From Globisporangium splendens (lineage: Eukaryota > Oomycota > Peronosporomycetes > Pythiales > Pythiaceae), in NCBI GenBank assembly GCA_006386115.1, contig VFIW01000078.1, positions 76,290-140,289 of the forward strand: a stretch of 64,000 nt of DNA, given 5' to 3'. The translations under genes and the position numbers were made by a program. The notes under the pieces are model-generated. The model made no database searches and was not told the DNA's origin. It saw only the letters and a list, made by a program, of their open reading frames with translations. Shown here in pieces: positions 21,840 through 32,542 of this stretch. Positions within the stretch are counted from its first letter, which is position 1, and each line of letters starts with the position of its first letter.

Positions 21840-24563
21840 TCACGCCATGCGCTGCGATAGGTGGGGAGAGTTGACCGCAGTCCGCAAGGATGCGTGATCC
21901 GCGTACACGACAAACGGCGTCGCACCCAAGAGGTGGACCCGGAACTTCAAGAGAGCATACTTGATCGAGAGCAGCTCCTTGTCGTGTACTGGATAGTTCT
22001 TTTCAGCTGCTTTGAGCAGTCTGCTTTGATACGAAATGACGCGGTCGCAACCGCTGTCATCCTTCTGCATCAGTGCGCTGCCGATAGCGAAGTCGCTCGC
22101 ATCGCAGACGACACTGAATGCCTTCGTATAGTCTGGCAATGCCAGGACAGGCGCAGTGATGAGTGATTGCTTCACATCCTCAAACGCAGCCATGGTCTCG
22201 GGCGTCCAGTCCCATTCAACATCCTTTTTCAAGAGATATGTTAGCGGACGGACTCTTGACGCATAGTCGTGGCTGTACTTGTGCAAATAATTTGCCAAGC
22301 CGAGCCACTTGCGCAAGTCCTTGACATGGCGCGGCACTGGCCACTCGCCGATCGCTTTGATCTTCTTAGGGTCCGCTCGGACTCCTGCTTTGCCAACATA
22401 GCAGCCCAGGATCGGGATCTCTGGGGCACCGAAGACACACTTCTTCAGGTTGCAGTACAGACTGTTGTCTTGTAAACATTGCAACACTGCAGCGAGGTGC
22501 TTCTTGTGCATCTCAACGGCACTGACGTTCCCTTCGGCACGACTGTGCACGAAGATGTCGTCGAAGTAGCTCGGCGCGTACGCTCGATGCGGCCGGAGAA
22601 GGTGGGTCACCAGGCGGTTGAATGTCGCCGGTGCATTGCGCAAGCCTTGCGGCATGACGAGCCACTCCCACAGCATCCCGCTGGGTGTGCTGACGGCCGT
22701 CAGAGGAATGTCTTCCTGCCGCATCAAGATCTGATAGAACCCATCCATCAGATCGAGCGCAGAGAACACCGTGGACCCTCCCATGAAGTCCAACAGGACA
22801 TCCTTCCGGGGGATCGGTGTTTGCGCTGGGATGGCGGCGGCGTTCAGCTTGTTGAAAGCATGAACAATGCGCCAGCCGCCTGTGGCTTTACGCACACAAA
22901 AGGTTGGCGAGCTGTGAGGAGACTTGCTCTCTCTCACATGACCTGCAAGGGCACGCTTCGCGAAGAATTCGTCGATTGTGTCAACTTGCTCCCTTGGCAG
23001 CGGCCATTGCCTGGTGACACAGTACTTTGTCCCAGGCTCGAGACCAATCTCGTGGCGCACACCTCTGTCCATCGGCAGGGTGTTTGGCATCTCGTTGGGA
23101 AACACCTCGCGGTATTTCCACAACACGTCAAAGTACGGACTGCTCTTCAGAGCGTCCCAGTCTTGAGCGTTGAACCGCTTTTGCTTGTCGGTCTCAAGCA
23201 CACTCCCATCCACCGTGGACGAGGTGTTCAGTTCGCTACGCGTAAACGCTGTAGGAACGACGATCTTCTCGGCTTCTCCGCGCTTCATGTGCGCGAGAAA
23301 GAGGTCGTAGCTCATCTCTTCGAGTGACAGGATCTCCTGCGCTCCTGAAGGCAGCTCATGGAGCGCCGCAAAGTCAGCAAAGCATGCTTTGTCTGTTGCG
23401 TCTGCTCCTCGAGCGCTCTTCGTCCCTGGCGCGCCACACTCTGTGGTCGCGCAAACGGAAGTGGCGACCGCAGCGGATGCGGGCAGAGCCTGGTGCGAGG
23501 GTGTCTCTTCCTCAGCACCGGCTGCAAGTGCTCCGCAGTGCTTGCGAGCTGGCAACTTCCATCGCCCTTTTCTGTTCACACGAGCACGCGACCACGCGGC
23601 TGTGGAACTGGACTTCACATTCGAGGATGTGGATGCGTGTGCACCTGCACCGCTGTCATCACACATCGGCGTGGACTCAATTCGTTTAGAGCCACTCTCG
23701 CCAGTGGGATCCACGTCTGGATCGACCGCTTTCTCTGGGCTACCTGCCTCAGCGCCTCTCGTTCTTGGAGCTGGGCGACATGCCACAGCGTTCTTCGTTC
23801 TTCTTGCTGGGCTCCCTGCCACAGCGCTCGCGGGTCTTGACGCTGGGTGATCAGCCTCAGCAGTCTTGGATCCCGATGCTGGGTGATCAGCCACAGCATT
23901 GTTCTTCGTCGTTTCCGCATCAATTGCGAGAAACAGCTCCCTCGCTCTTCGCTCGTCAGAGGAAGGAGCGGAGCTTCCGATTGTGCGCGCGCGCCAATCG
24001 ATCCATGGTTGGTGTTTCGCCAGCCACTGCTTGCCAAGGATGAGGTCGTACTTCGCACCCATCTCTAGCACCACAAACGTTTCTTTGCAGACAAAGTCGC
24101 AAAATTTGAACGAGAGCTCGACAAGAGCTCCGTCACTTCGTACAGTCGAGCCATTGGCCAGACGTACCAGCATGTTCTCGCACTTGCCCTCACGGGTAAG
24201 GCGATCCCATTGCGGCAGACTCTTCATCAGAGCTGCCTTCGACACAAAGTTTTGAGATGCGCCGCTGTCGACCAGCAGCGACATCTCCTTCTCGTAGCCC
24301 TTCACCAAGGAGCTAAACACCAACATCTCATTCTGAGGCTTGTTACCAAGACCTCGCGGGACTAAGCTGCCCATCTGCACGACTCTAGTCGGCGATGCCA
24401 TGCTAGAGCCACCCTCAGTAGTGCATCCCGCATCTGCTGAGGTGGTCAATTTCCCCTGCGCTGCACTGGCGCGCCTCCTCGTCGAGGAGCATTGCCGCGT
24501 GGCGCGTGTTGGTTCCTCGCCTGGTGACCAGGACGAGGTGCGGCATGCCTCGGAGCGGGACAC
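21840..24563 (-). pseudogene. Ty3/gypsy pol: protease, reverse transcriptase, RNase H
   Basis: A 907-codon frame. The retropepsin site LLVDSGAS is at about 96-103, followed by a low-complexity linker with repeated ADHPAS-like units (220-285). The RT has SALDLMDGFY (catalytic Asp about 604) and YFDD at about 666-669. The RNase H has DASDFAIG (Asp about 821), HDKELLSIKYA and YADHASL (Asp about 889). It ends QRMA at a TGA where related proteins continue with Arg-Trp, so the stop is a nonsense mutation. Some 50 nt further on, near 21790, a 1-nt frame change precedes LADALSRRP. Catalytic residues are intact but the polyprotein is broken before integrase. Confidence 0.88.
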
Positions 24564-25572
24564 TTCGACTGGAAGTGGCCGCAGTTGAAGCAGGTCGCAT
24601 CGACACTGCCCAGATCCATCGGCGTCGGCCCATAATGGCGCGACCCATGATGCGATCGGTGATTGCTCTGTCCGCTTGGACGAGCTGGGTTCCAGTCAGG
24701 TCGCGAGACTCTGAGTGACTGCTGCTCCACGAGCGCAATGCGGATAGCGTCCTCCATGGTGGACGGCAAGTGTCGGTACAATACCTGACGTGCCAGTCCG
24801 CCGTTGAGGCCGTTCAAAATGCTGGCACCTTCACTGACTCCGACAACGGGTCTATCGTGATGGCCGCGCAAATGCTCCGCATCTCCTGGGTGTAGCGTTC
24901 CAGTGAGAGCTTGCCTTGCTTCATTGCGAAGAAGCGGCCTTGCAACAGCACTTCGTTGTTCGGAGGCTGGTACATGCCCTTCATTTTCGTGCGGAATATA
25001 TCCCACGTCTCGAAAGCGTCTGCATCGCCAAGCAGCGCTGAGTAAGCCCATTCTGACGCGCGGCCGCGCAGATTAGAGATGGCAAACGACACCATCTGCT
25101 CATTGTTGTCGATGAGCTGTGCCTTCGCGCATCTCTCCACGGCTAGAAGCCAGTGGATGAGCTTGTCTCCATCGCTGCCGTCAAACTTCGGAGCGTCAAT
25201 TTTGACTGCTCGAGGACGTGCAGCAAGGGACGATGGGGTCGAGGCCCTCGTGGCACTCGGCAGTGACGTTGCGGCGTTCGCCACCACGCCCACAACTCGC
25301 TCGAGCGCGTCACGCGACTCGGTGGCGGACCGAAGCATCTCGGAGGTTAAGCTGGCAGCGGCTTCCATTTGAGCCTGCGCCGCTTGTTCTCCGTGACGCC
25401 TCTGGTCAGTCGCGAAGTTGCTGAAGAGCTCCAGCCGGCCGAGCTGTTGCTCAGGCGAGGCTGCGAGCAGATCAATGGCGGCTTGCTCACCAAGCGCCTC
25501 AGCATACTTCTGCAGCACACTCCGGTGTTCAGCCGTGAGGTGCGGGAATATCGATGGGTCCAAGGACTCCAT
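24446..25572 (-). pseudogene. Ty3/gypsy gag with shortened zinc knuckle, frameshifted
   Basis: The frame from 25572 to 24814 gives 252 aa of capsid-type sequence: a helical N-terminus, KIDAPKFDGSDGDKLIHWL, then a retrotransposon-gag core. Near 24830 the reading must change frame to continue into LNGGLARQVLYRHLP and the nucleocapsid region. The zinc knuckle reads CFNCGHFQSKC, that is C-x2-C-x1-H-x4-C, three residues shorter than the usual C-x2-C-x4-H-x4-C, so it probably cannot fold normally. Gag is therefore inactivated twice. Confidence 0.8.
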
Positions 25573-25624
25573 CTCGAAACCTCGAGGACGAGATTCGGGT
25601 AGTCAATTCTACTAGGTCTTAGAT

Positions 25625-25642
25625 TGACTGCAAGTGCAACCA
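25625..25642 (-). other. Putative tRNA primer-binding site
   Basis: On the minus strand TGGTTGCACTTGCAGTCA lies 2 nt after the LTR end. TGG complements the 3' CCA of a tRNA, as expected for minus-strand priming. The donor tRNA was not identified. It marks this as the true 5' side of the element. Confidence 0.5.
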
Positions 25643-25644
25643 AT

Positions 25645-26209
25645 TGTAACCGGGCGTTCCCGAGCTACGCAGCACATTGCACAGAGTGAGGAAGCGTGTG
25701 TTGAACACCTTCCACAAGGACTCGTGACGGGGTTGAGAACGTGCGTTGTTCGCCTGCGTATGCAGAGCGATACGCACAGTTCTCTGTTGCCTGCTTCCTG
25801 CAGGGCAACGGCGCGTTTCTATTGGTCTCCTGCACCAACAGGGACCGCACGAAAGACTCTTACTCTTCAGAGAGGTAAATCGTGACTGTTTATTAAAGTA
25901 CGAATGCGGTTTGTCCCCTGTGAGGCAAACCTTTAGACTTTTGTATACCTATACTAAATCTAAGTGAACTCGAACATGGTTGGCTCTCTGGGCTCAAACT
26001 AAGTGATTGGGCAATAATGTGTGATTATGGCCAATGGAAGGAGCCGCCCTCTGGGCTGGCTCTCACCGGCGTAAAGTACGCTCCAGCGGCAAAAGCTAAG
26101 TTCGGCGAACCTTCAGTTCGGCCGTAAAAGTATTGCGCGAACTGTGTTCGACAAAGGCAAATGCGAGTTGGGTTACGGCGGTGTAACCCAACGTGTGTAC
26201 CCCGTTACA
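25645..26209 (+). repeat. LTR, 565 bp (plus orientation)
   Basis: Begins TGTAACCGGG and ends CCCCGTTACA. It is on the gag side of the element next to the primer-binding site, and is inverted relative to the LTR at 20668-21232. Confidence 0.88.
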
Positions 26210-26401
26210 CCACCACCCACTTCGAATCAGACCCACCATCGTGGATGTGTAGGTTGACTGAAGGGGTGAGTGGATGGAGAGCGCGGGCGGGTTCGCCACG
26301 TGCGGGTCACACTCTGCCATTCTGACAACGTCGAGCTTCACTGCAACTGCGTGTGATCAGGCTCAGACAGTCAATTGGCACGGCGCAAGCGCACGTGAGC
26401 C

Positions 26402-27817
26402 ATGGCGACGAACAAGGCTGTGCGCGAGCGAATCCCTGCGCAGAAGGACGGTCCCGCCGCGGGACTCGTCTCGGTGCTGCTCCAGCGCAAGGAGGATTCA
26501 GCGGACGCAGTGCGTGCGCACGCGAGCGCTGCAGCTGCAGGCGCTGTTGGCGCCTCGGAGGACGAGACAACGGCCGTTGACCACGAGCCAAGTCCGCCCG
26601 ACGCCGAGGAAGGCGAGGTCACCACGTTCAATGGGACCGAAGAGGAGTGGCGCGCGTTCCGAGAGAACCGCGCACAAGCCACCCTCGTCGAGCTGCACGA
26701 GTTGGAGCGCAATCCCTCGGCTGCAAACGTCTCGGCGCACCGGACGGAAGAAGAAAGTGACGCTCTCAGAGCTGTCAATGCGCGCGAGCCAGTTGTGATC
26801 ACCAATCACGAGACTGGACTCGAACCGGATGCTGAGCGACCCCGCTCGCTTCAGGTGATGCCACCGCCAGAACAATGGCCGGCTGGCACCACGCGTGAGA
26901 ACCTGCTTGCGAAGGCAAGGGTTCAGTTTGAAGACTATGATCTCGCATTCCGTGTGGATCGTGAGAAGAGGTTGCGCGATGCGCATGGGGTACCGCATGT
27001 ACACCCAATTCCTGTCCTCCTCTTCGATGGAGAGACAGAAGCCGACTACGCGGCCGCGTTTATCACGAGCATCAGAAGGACCGGGCGTGATGGCACAGCC
27101 CGTGAGGTGAGTACTGACCCGCAAGGAGAGCGGAGTTAACGCATGCAGTTCGCCGCGCGCCGCATGTGGGATTACCGTGCGCGCCGGGGAGTGCAGCCAC
27201 CACCGCGTGTGGGGCCGCCAAGAGCTGCTAAAAAGCGCTCTAATGCAGATGCCGGTCGTTCGCCGCCACCTGCGCCTCAAAGGCAGCAACTAGGTCGGGA
27301 ACGTCTTCAAGCAGGCGTTCAGCAGGCTCCCACGAGCTCTGCGCAAGGCTATAGCCTCTCCACTTCACCAAGTAGAGGGTCTTGCCACACTGGCGCTTCG
27401 CGCTCAGCAAGCGTTCAACATGATAGTGTTGCTCGCCACGACTATCAGTCAGCGGCACCGGTGGCGCACGCATACGTGGCGCCTGCACTGTCTGTTGCGG
27501 CTTCGAGCTCGCACGACGTGCTGATCTCGATGGTGCACCAAGGTGCGAGGGCGACCGGCGCTCTTGAGCGCGAGCTGGACACTCTGCGCCAGCGCTACGA
27601 TCGGGACGTTTCGGCATTGAGCCAGAAATGCGAAGACTTGGAGGCAGATGTTCATCGCCTGAAGACTTCGGCTGCAGACGAGCATGCTCGGTCCAAGCAG
27701 TTCTACGCGCGCTATGCGCCGCGTGTGAAGGCTCTTTGGCAGCATCAGTCTGTCCTTGAGGACTGTGCTGGCGTCGATGACGACCAGCGCCTTGCTATTT
27801 TGGCCGGAACGATCTAA
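26402..27817 (+). CDS. Unknown two-exon protein with coiled-coil C-terminus
   Basis: Exon 26402-27106 (acidic, Ala/Glu-rich, then a compact segment with PIPVLLFDGETEADYAAAF) joins exon 27149-27817 across a 42-nt GTGAGT...TGCAG intron that contains the only in-frame stop. The joined product is about 458 aa. The last 80 residues form a heptad-like coiled coil (LERELDTLRQRYDRDVSALS). The middle, roughly 27240-27430, is antisense to a retrotransposon chromodomain, so it may be exonised transposon sequence. No domain is recognised; a retroelement gag-like origin is possible. Codon use is GC-rich, unlike the AT-rich island that follows. Confidence 0.55.
27276..27428 (-). pseudogene. Chromovirus chromodomain remnant (antisense)
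   Basis: The minus strand encodes a clear chromodomain: YHVERLLSAKRQ, then YLVKWRGYSLAQSSWEP, including the YLVKWRGY and SSWEP blocks. It is preceded by APPVPLTDSRG, typical of the integrase C-terminus of Ty3/gypsy chromoviruses. The rest of that pol is not present nearby. It is about the size of the piece missing from the element at 20668-26209, but belonging to that element is only an inference. Confidence 0.8.
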
Positions 27818-28052
27818 ATACCTTTGCGTTTGCTTGCATCCCAGCTGGCGCAAATTGAAGTTGATGTCTTTGGAGTCTGGTGCGCGAGTTGGAGTGGTAC
27901 ACATTAAATACAAAAAAAACACAAGCACAAACAGCGACGCGAGTAAAAAACAACTGGCGAAGATGATTGGTATGTAGACTTTTATCAAAAATCATATGAA
28001 GTTTCATTGCATGTATATATTCATAAAGAGCCATATCGTTTTGCTTTGAACA
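27818..28052. other. Transition into AT-rich island
   Basis: Base composition changes from GC-rich to clearly AT-rich at about 27900-27970 (A-rich tract near 27908). This is the left edge of the foreign-looking segment. No gene seen. Confidence 0.5.
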
Positions 28053-28817
28053 ATGGAAGAACATACTACCAGCTCCGAACTACCGCATGTTTCAGATGGT
28101 CATTCCTCGCAAACACCTGAAGTTCAAGTTACTCCACGATACCTAAGACAATTTTAGTATATTAAGACACAGGCTACTACGCTGCTCGATGAGTCAGAAC
28201 ATATACCATTGTTGTTTGTACCGTTAATAAGATTCTGGAATTACATATGGAAGTATAGATTGTCTCTTTTGCTTGTTGTGGTTACGATTCTTTTGATTTA
28301 CATCTTGGTCAAACCGGGTTGTCGTACCAAAAGTAAATTCACTAACAATAGCTCAAGTGGATTCTACTACGATACCGATGACTTGTCCTTCCACACTCCC
28401 CAAGATCGCGCCCTAGCACTCAAAGCCCTCCTTGATCAATTGAACGCCGATGGAAACACTTATACAAGTGATCAAATTTCGTCACTAGCATCTTCATTCA
28501 TTATTATGGTTTTAGAGCCTGAGGACGACGATGATCAGAAAGTGCTAAAGGCGCGAGAGTCTATCCTTGTTGATCCTACATATAAGGTAGTGTTTACTAG
28601 CGTCGAGAAGGCTCGACAAAATAACAACACGTTCGCCTCAAACCAAGAGCGAGTAATGCTTTATAACTTGCTCGTGAAGTACTTTGACTCTCTAATCAAG
28701 TACGTTGGTAATACTCAGAGCCCGCTTACTGTTTCTTTGGATAAACGGACTGATCTGTTGCTGATTCGTACGTTCAAAACCCTTCAATTGCCAGCCAGCA
28801 CGGAATATCTTCCTTAA
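28053..28817 (+). pseudogene. Type II membrane protein broken by one in-frame TAG
   Basis: The frame from ATG 28053 is open to 28817 except for a single TAG at 28155-28157 (codon 35). Downstream of it lie a basic stretch and one strong transmembrane helix (RLSLLLVVVTILLIYILV, codons about 69-86), then an exterior or lumenal domain of about 165 residues without recognised motif. Short N-terminal tail, one anchor and a large C-terminal domain is a common plan for virion or surface membrane proteins. If TAG is a real stop, translation could restart only downstream; no ATG precedes the helix in frame. It is intronless, with AT-rich codon use shared with the next two genes. Confidence 0.6.
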
Positions 28818-28937
28818 GCGTCGTTTAATGACCGTATTCGCTATTTTTTAACATTTTACAAAATGAAGCTAAAATTGACTATATGTGTTCATTAATATAC
28901 AACTCGATTGCTTCATCCCACATTCCAGTCCAAAAGC

Positions 28938-29928
28938 ATGTCTTCCCAAGCCGTTTTCAGTCGTCTCACCTCTATTCTCCCTATTCAGGATCAAGAGCTA
29001 TACGGAATGTATGAAGTTGCCATTCGCACCTTTTGGTCACATGATGAGGTTGATTTGACGAACGACGTTGTTCAATGGAATGAAATGCTTTCTGACGATG
29101 AGCGAACATTCTTAAGTCATGTACTTGGATTCTTTGTTGAAGCAGATCAATTGGTTAATATTAATCTTGGAGATCGCTTCTTGATTGATATTGAGAATAT
29201 TCCTGACCGTTATCGCATGTACTGTCGGTTGTTCTATAATGCTCAAATGATGATCGAAGACATTCATACATTGTCATATGAAACAATGTTGAATGAGTTT
29301 ATCTCAGACCCAGAGCTTAATCACCACTTTAAGAAATCGATTGCTAATATCCCATGTATCGCTAAAACAGCGGATTGGGCAGCAAAGTACATCAAGGATC
29401 AAAAGTGGATTTCCAATTCGGTTGATTGCCTTCGCGATCTTAGAAGGAATATTCTTTTCAGGATCATTCTGTTCTATCTTCTGGATGGAACAAAAGAATC
29501 TCGTGAGAGGGTTAGTTCAATACAATAAGTTCATTAGTCGTGATGAAAATCTTCATTACTCTTTTGCCCTTACTTTGTTTCGTAAGCTTAGCGATGATGA
29601 ATCAGTCGACTTTGATGTTGATGCCGATACAATTACAAACATGATCCAAGACGCTGTTGCGATTGAAACTGAGTTCATCAATCAAAGTATTCCGTGTGCA
29701 ATGATTGGAATGAATACCGACTTGATGACTCAATACATTAAGTTTGTCGCTGATCAGCTACTGGTTGACATCCAAATGGAACCAATGTACAAAGTATCTA
29801 ATCCATTTAGCTTCATGATTGCGCTCGGGGTTCCCGATAGGTCAAACTTCTTTGAATCCCGAGAAAGCATTTACTCTAAGGCTATCGACGCTGGTATCGG
29901 CTACGGTTCTGACGCAAGCGACTTCTAA
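28938..29928 (+). pseudogene. Class I ribonucleotide reductase small subunit (R2), frameshifted
   Basis: R2 carries the di-iron tyrosyl-radical cofactor for dNTP synthesis. The first part, read from ATG 28938, has the metal ligand Asp70 (FFVEAD), E107-x2-H110 (MIEDIH) and the radical Tyr114. From about 29410-29425 the conserved sequence continues in another frame with ILEGIFFSGSF (Glu ligand) and SRDENLHYSFA (Glu and His ligands), ending in the R2-type tail SDASDF. All ligands are present but split by a single frame change. The gene is intronless and AT-rich, unlike the GC-rich host genes. Large DNA viruses commonly carry R2, which supports a viral origin; a frameshift error in the sequence cannot be excluded. 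Confidence 0.85.
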
Positions 29929-29995
29929 TGTTTTTGCATTTGATTTTTTTTTTCATTTGCCATCGATAACATCATCAATATAGTAAAACGTAATA

Positions 29996-30985
29996 ATGAT
30001 TAACAAGAATTTGTTTGCTTTTACGTTCGTTGGACTTGTTCAAGTCGTAGTTCCTCATTCGTGGGTTGAATGCGTTAGTTATGATCCGATCTCATTCGAC
30101 TATTTAGCTCTTGGTCATTTTGATCGAGCGCGGTGGAATGGATATCCACGTGGTTTCCTGCAACAATACCCCGCCGGATTTGGAGTTGATACTGGATATA
30201 CTTGGGGTCGTCAAGATTGCGCTCGTGATCAATTCAAATCAAGCGATTACAATAACCAAATGCCAATGGCTACCTACAAACCAGGACAGACTATCTATAT
30301 CAGCCACCCTTCTAAGAGCCATGTTGCAGATACTTGCACAAATCCATTTATTCCATCAACTTCACTCAATGTAAAAATGAGCAGCCAGCCTAACGTGGAT
30401 GTGTTTGACGTTGACCTTAGTATGATAGGCGGAGAGCATGTGAATGGAGTAATTGATCATCTTGGGTTTCAAAGATGCTTTGATTTCTGTGGCAATAAAG
30501 ATAAATCTCATTGTCTCACCGCGTGGACTCTTCCAGCAACAACATCCGAAGGACGACACAGTTTTATGTGGACTTGGCAGTTCAATGTAGAAGAGTTCTA
30601 CGTCGATTGCTTTGATGCTTATATCAGTTTAGATGGGTCTGTAAGTCCATCCAGCAATAATTCTGGTTCTGCAAATCCATCTAGTGATTGTTCTGGATCT
30701 GATGGACCTGGGTCGAATGATACAATAGTATTTCCAAAGCCTACACCAATGCCTAAGACTCCTGAACCTACGGTGCCAGAGACTCCAAAGACTACAACCC
30801 CCGAGACTGCTACCCCGAATGCGCCTATGACGCCTAGTCCTATAACACCAGATGCTACATCTCAAGTGATTTCATCAAGTGGATCATCACTGATCAGTCC
30901 ATTAAAGTTTCTTCACTCTTACATCGTGAACGTGACTGGTGCATTCAATATTAGTGGTATCTTTAATGTTAGCATATACGAATAA
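29996..30985 (+). CDS. Secreted LPMO-like (histidine-brace) protein
   Basis: 329 aa with an N-terminal hydrophobic signal (LFAFTFVGLVQVVV) ending directly before His21 in HSWVEC, the position a mature lytic polysaccharide monooxygenase would use for its copper brace. A second His-rich block (YISHPSKSHVADTC, His104/His109) and a C-terminal WTWQFN...FYVDCFDA segment fit the general pattern of LPMO-like secreted proteins of oomycetes and algae. Pro at the -1 cleavage position is unusual, so exposure of His21 is not certain. The domain is followed by a Pro/Thr-rich linker (about 238-280) and a hydrophobic tail. Copper-dependent polysaccharide oxidation is an inference. Confidence 0.5.
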   Translation: MINKNLFAFTFVGLVQVVVPHSWVECVSYDPISFDYLALGHFDRARWNGYPRGFLQQYPAGFGVDTGYTWGRQDCARDQFKSSDYNNQMPMATYKPGQTIYISHPSKSHVADTCTNPFIPSTSLNVKMSSQPNVDVFDVDLSMIGGEHVNGVIDHLGFQRCFDFCGNKDKSHCLTAWTLPATTSEGRHSFMWTWQFNVEEFYVDCFDAYISLDGSVSPSSNNSGSANPSSDCSGSDGPGSNDTIVFPKPTPMPKTPEPTVPETPKTTTPETATPNAPMTPSPITPDATSQVISSSGSSLISPLKFLHSYIVNVTGAFNISGIFNVSIYE

Positions 30986-32542
30986 GGCGGATTTTATGCA
31001 CACACGGTACTACCATATTCTCTTGAATTTGATGTATTGGCAATAATATTGGAGGTGATCCACCTCTGGCAGTATTTTTGATATTGATCCATCTTTGGCA
31101 GGAAGTACCCCCCTTTGACATTCAACCTTCATATTGATCCTCCTTTGTCATTTACTCCTCGCTGTTGTTGAATGATGGGGGCCGCCGTCGAGAAGGGGGG
31201 GGAGTTGATCGTCCCATCATAACTTGATAAATGAATGGTCAGTCCCAGATTTGACATACAATCGACAAGTCATCGATCATAGTGCAATTGAACATACAAA
31301 TGTCAAGTCATTGTGTTTGGCCCATTTGAGCATACAAATAGCAAGTCATTGTTAAAATTTGTTGACAACAGCACGTCACACATATGTTTGGAAATAATTA
31401 CATAAGTAGTCAATCATATTTATGAAAAACCCATGTGTAGCACATTTCGAAGCATATATTCCTTTCCAGTCACTGAACAGAATCAAACCAGTGACCGGGT
31501 GCATACTGGCCCGAAACTTTCGCTGATACTAAACGGATCTGTGAATTCACTTTTGGGTCACACCTCAATCTGATGACTCAGGGTTCTTTTCCAGATGAAC
31601 TGTCGCATAAAATGGACGTATCTTTAGATTTGAAATGAACAGGCTCATGTTTTTCTTCTTCGAAGGGAGAATTTCCGCACTTCATCGTCTTTTGAGAAAT
31701 GGCTGGTTGAGCTGTCGCATAGAACGGACGTATCTTTAGATTTGAATCGCCGTTCACTAAACTAGCAGTTTGTATGTCCAAGCGCAACATGTTTTAAACA
31801 TATGATTTATAAACTGTATGGTTTTTTGCCGATATCTGTCAATGACAATGGCGCGTAATTCTACCACGGAACCTCTACAAACGTGTGTAAACCATCTTTA
31901 CTCTGTCATTCTCACGGCGCAAAACACAATTGTATTGCATTATTTAACCATGTCATCAAATAGCACCCCATTAACAGGTTCTATTTGTGCAATCCCAAAT
32001 TGAACGCGACAAAGTTCACTTTGACAGATTTATTTTGGATTCCGAAAGCAATCAAAGGACTTTCTTTGTTCAAACATCAGGAAGCAGCTCCTATTATATA
32101 TTGATAAATTTGGAAATGTTGGAATCAATACAACATCACCAGTGAACCGACATGAGATTGCTACCAATAATAGTTAGTGTCTGCATTTAAAATACGGAGT
32201 GATGCTGGCACTTCAACTCCAAATACTGATATTTTCATGAAAATGCTGGCAGTCTATCAATCAATCTGACAGTGATCCATTCTTCTATTACAACAACAAC
32301 ATCAATTAATTTATTAAATTACAATTGATCAACAACTGGGTTGAAACTGGTCGGCCTCCTAGTGCAACTGCGATTCGGTTATATTATATTATGGTGGCTC
32401 TAGGAGAGCAACTGCATCCAATGTGCTTGTCCTAAATTCTTCATGTAATATATCAGGGATTAACTCAATATCAGCAAGTCCGCTGACGGGGAAAATGTTA
32501 GTGCAGCTTGGCCTAACATAATTCCGTGGGGACTCATCATTA
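30986..32542. other. AT-rich non-coding stretch with short degenerate repeats
   Basis: No gene supported. Positions 31050-31155 contain three degenerate copies of ATTGATCC-(A/T)-CTTTGGCA. Positions 31250-31345 contain three copies of CATACAA-nnn-CAAGTCAT. A roughly 40-bp segment around gtcgcataaaatggacgtatctttagatttga recurs at 31606 and 31709. Probably decayed repeats. Confidence 0.5.

Larger units (their letters stand above)
20668..26209 (-). mobile_element. Defective Ty3/gypsy retrotransposon with inverted LTRs
   Basis: Internal region 21233-25644 carries gag, protease, RT, RNase H and the integrase zinc-binding domain on the minus strand. A primer-binding-site-like sequence adjoins the LTR at 25645. 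The LTR at the other end (20668-21232) has the opposite orientation from that expected for a direct-repeat pair, the integrase core is missing at that junction, and no target duplication is seen around 20668 and 26209. Gag has a frameshift and pol has a nonsense codon and a frameshift. The element is dead and rearranged. Confidence 0.85.

Noticed and set aside
26210..26401. Target-site duplication for the Ty3/gypsy element
   Set aside because: The bases after 26209 (ccacc) do not match those before 20668 (catgg), nor does either LTR have matching flanks.
26498..27289. 263-codon minus-strand frame
   Set aside because: Antisense to the first exon of the two-exon gene; no recognisable domain, unlike the adjacent chromodomain.
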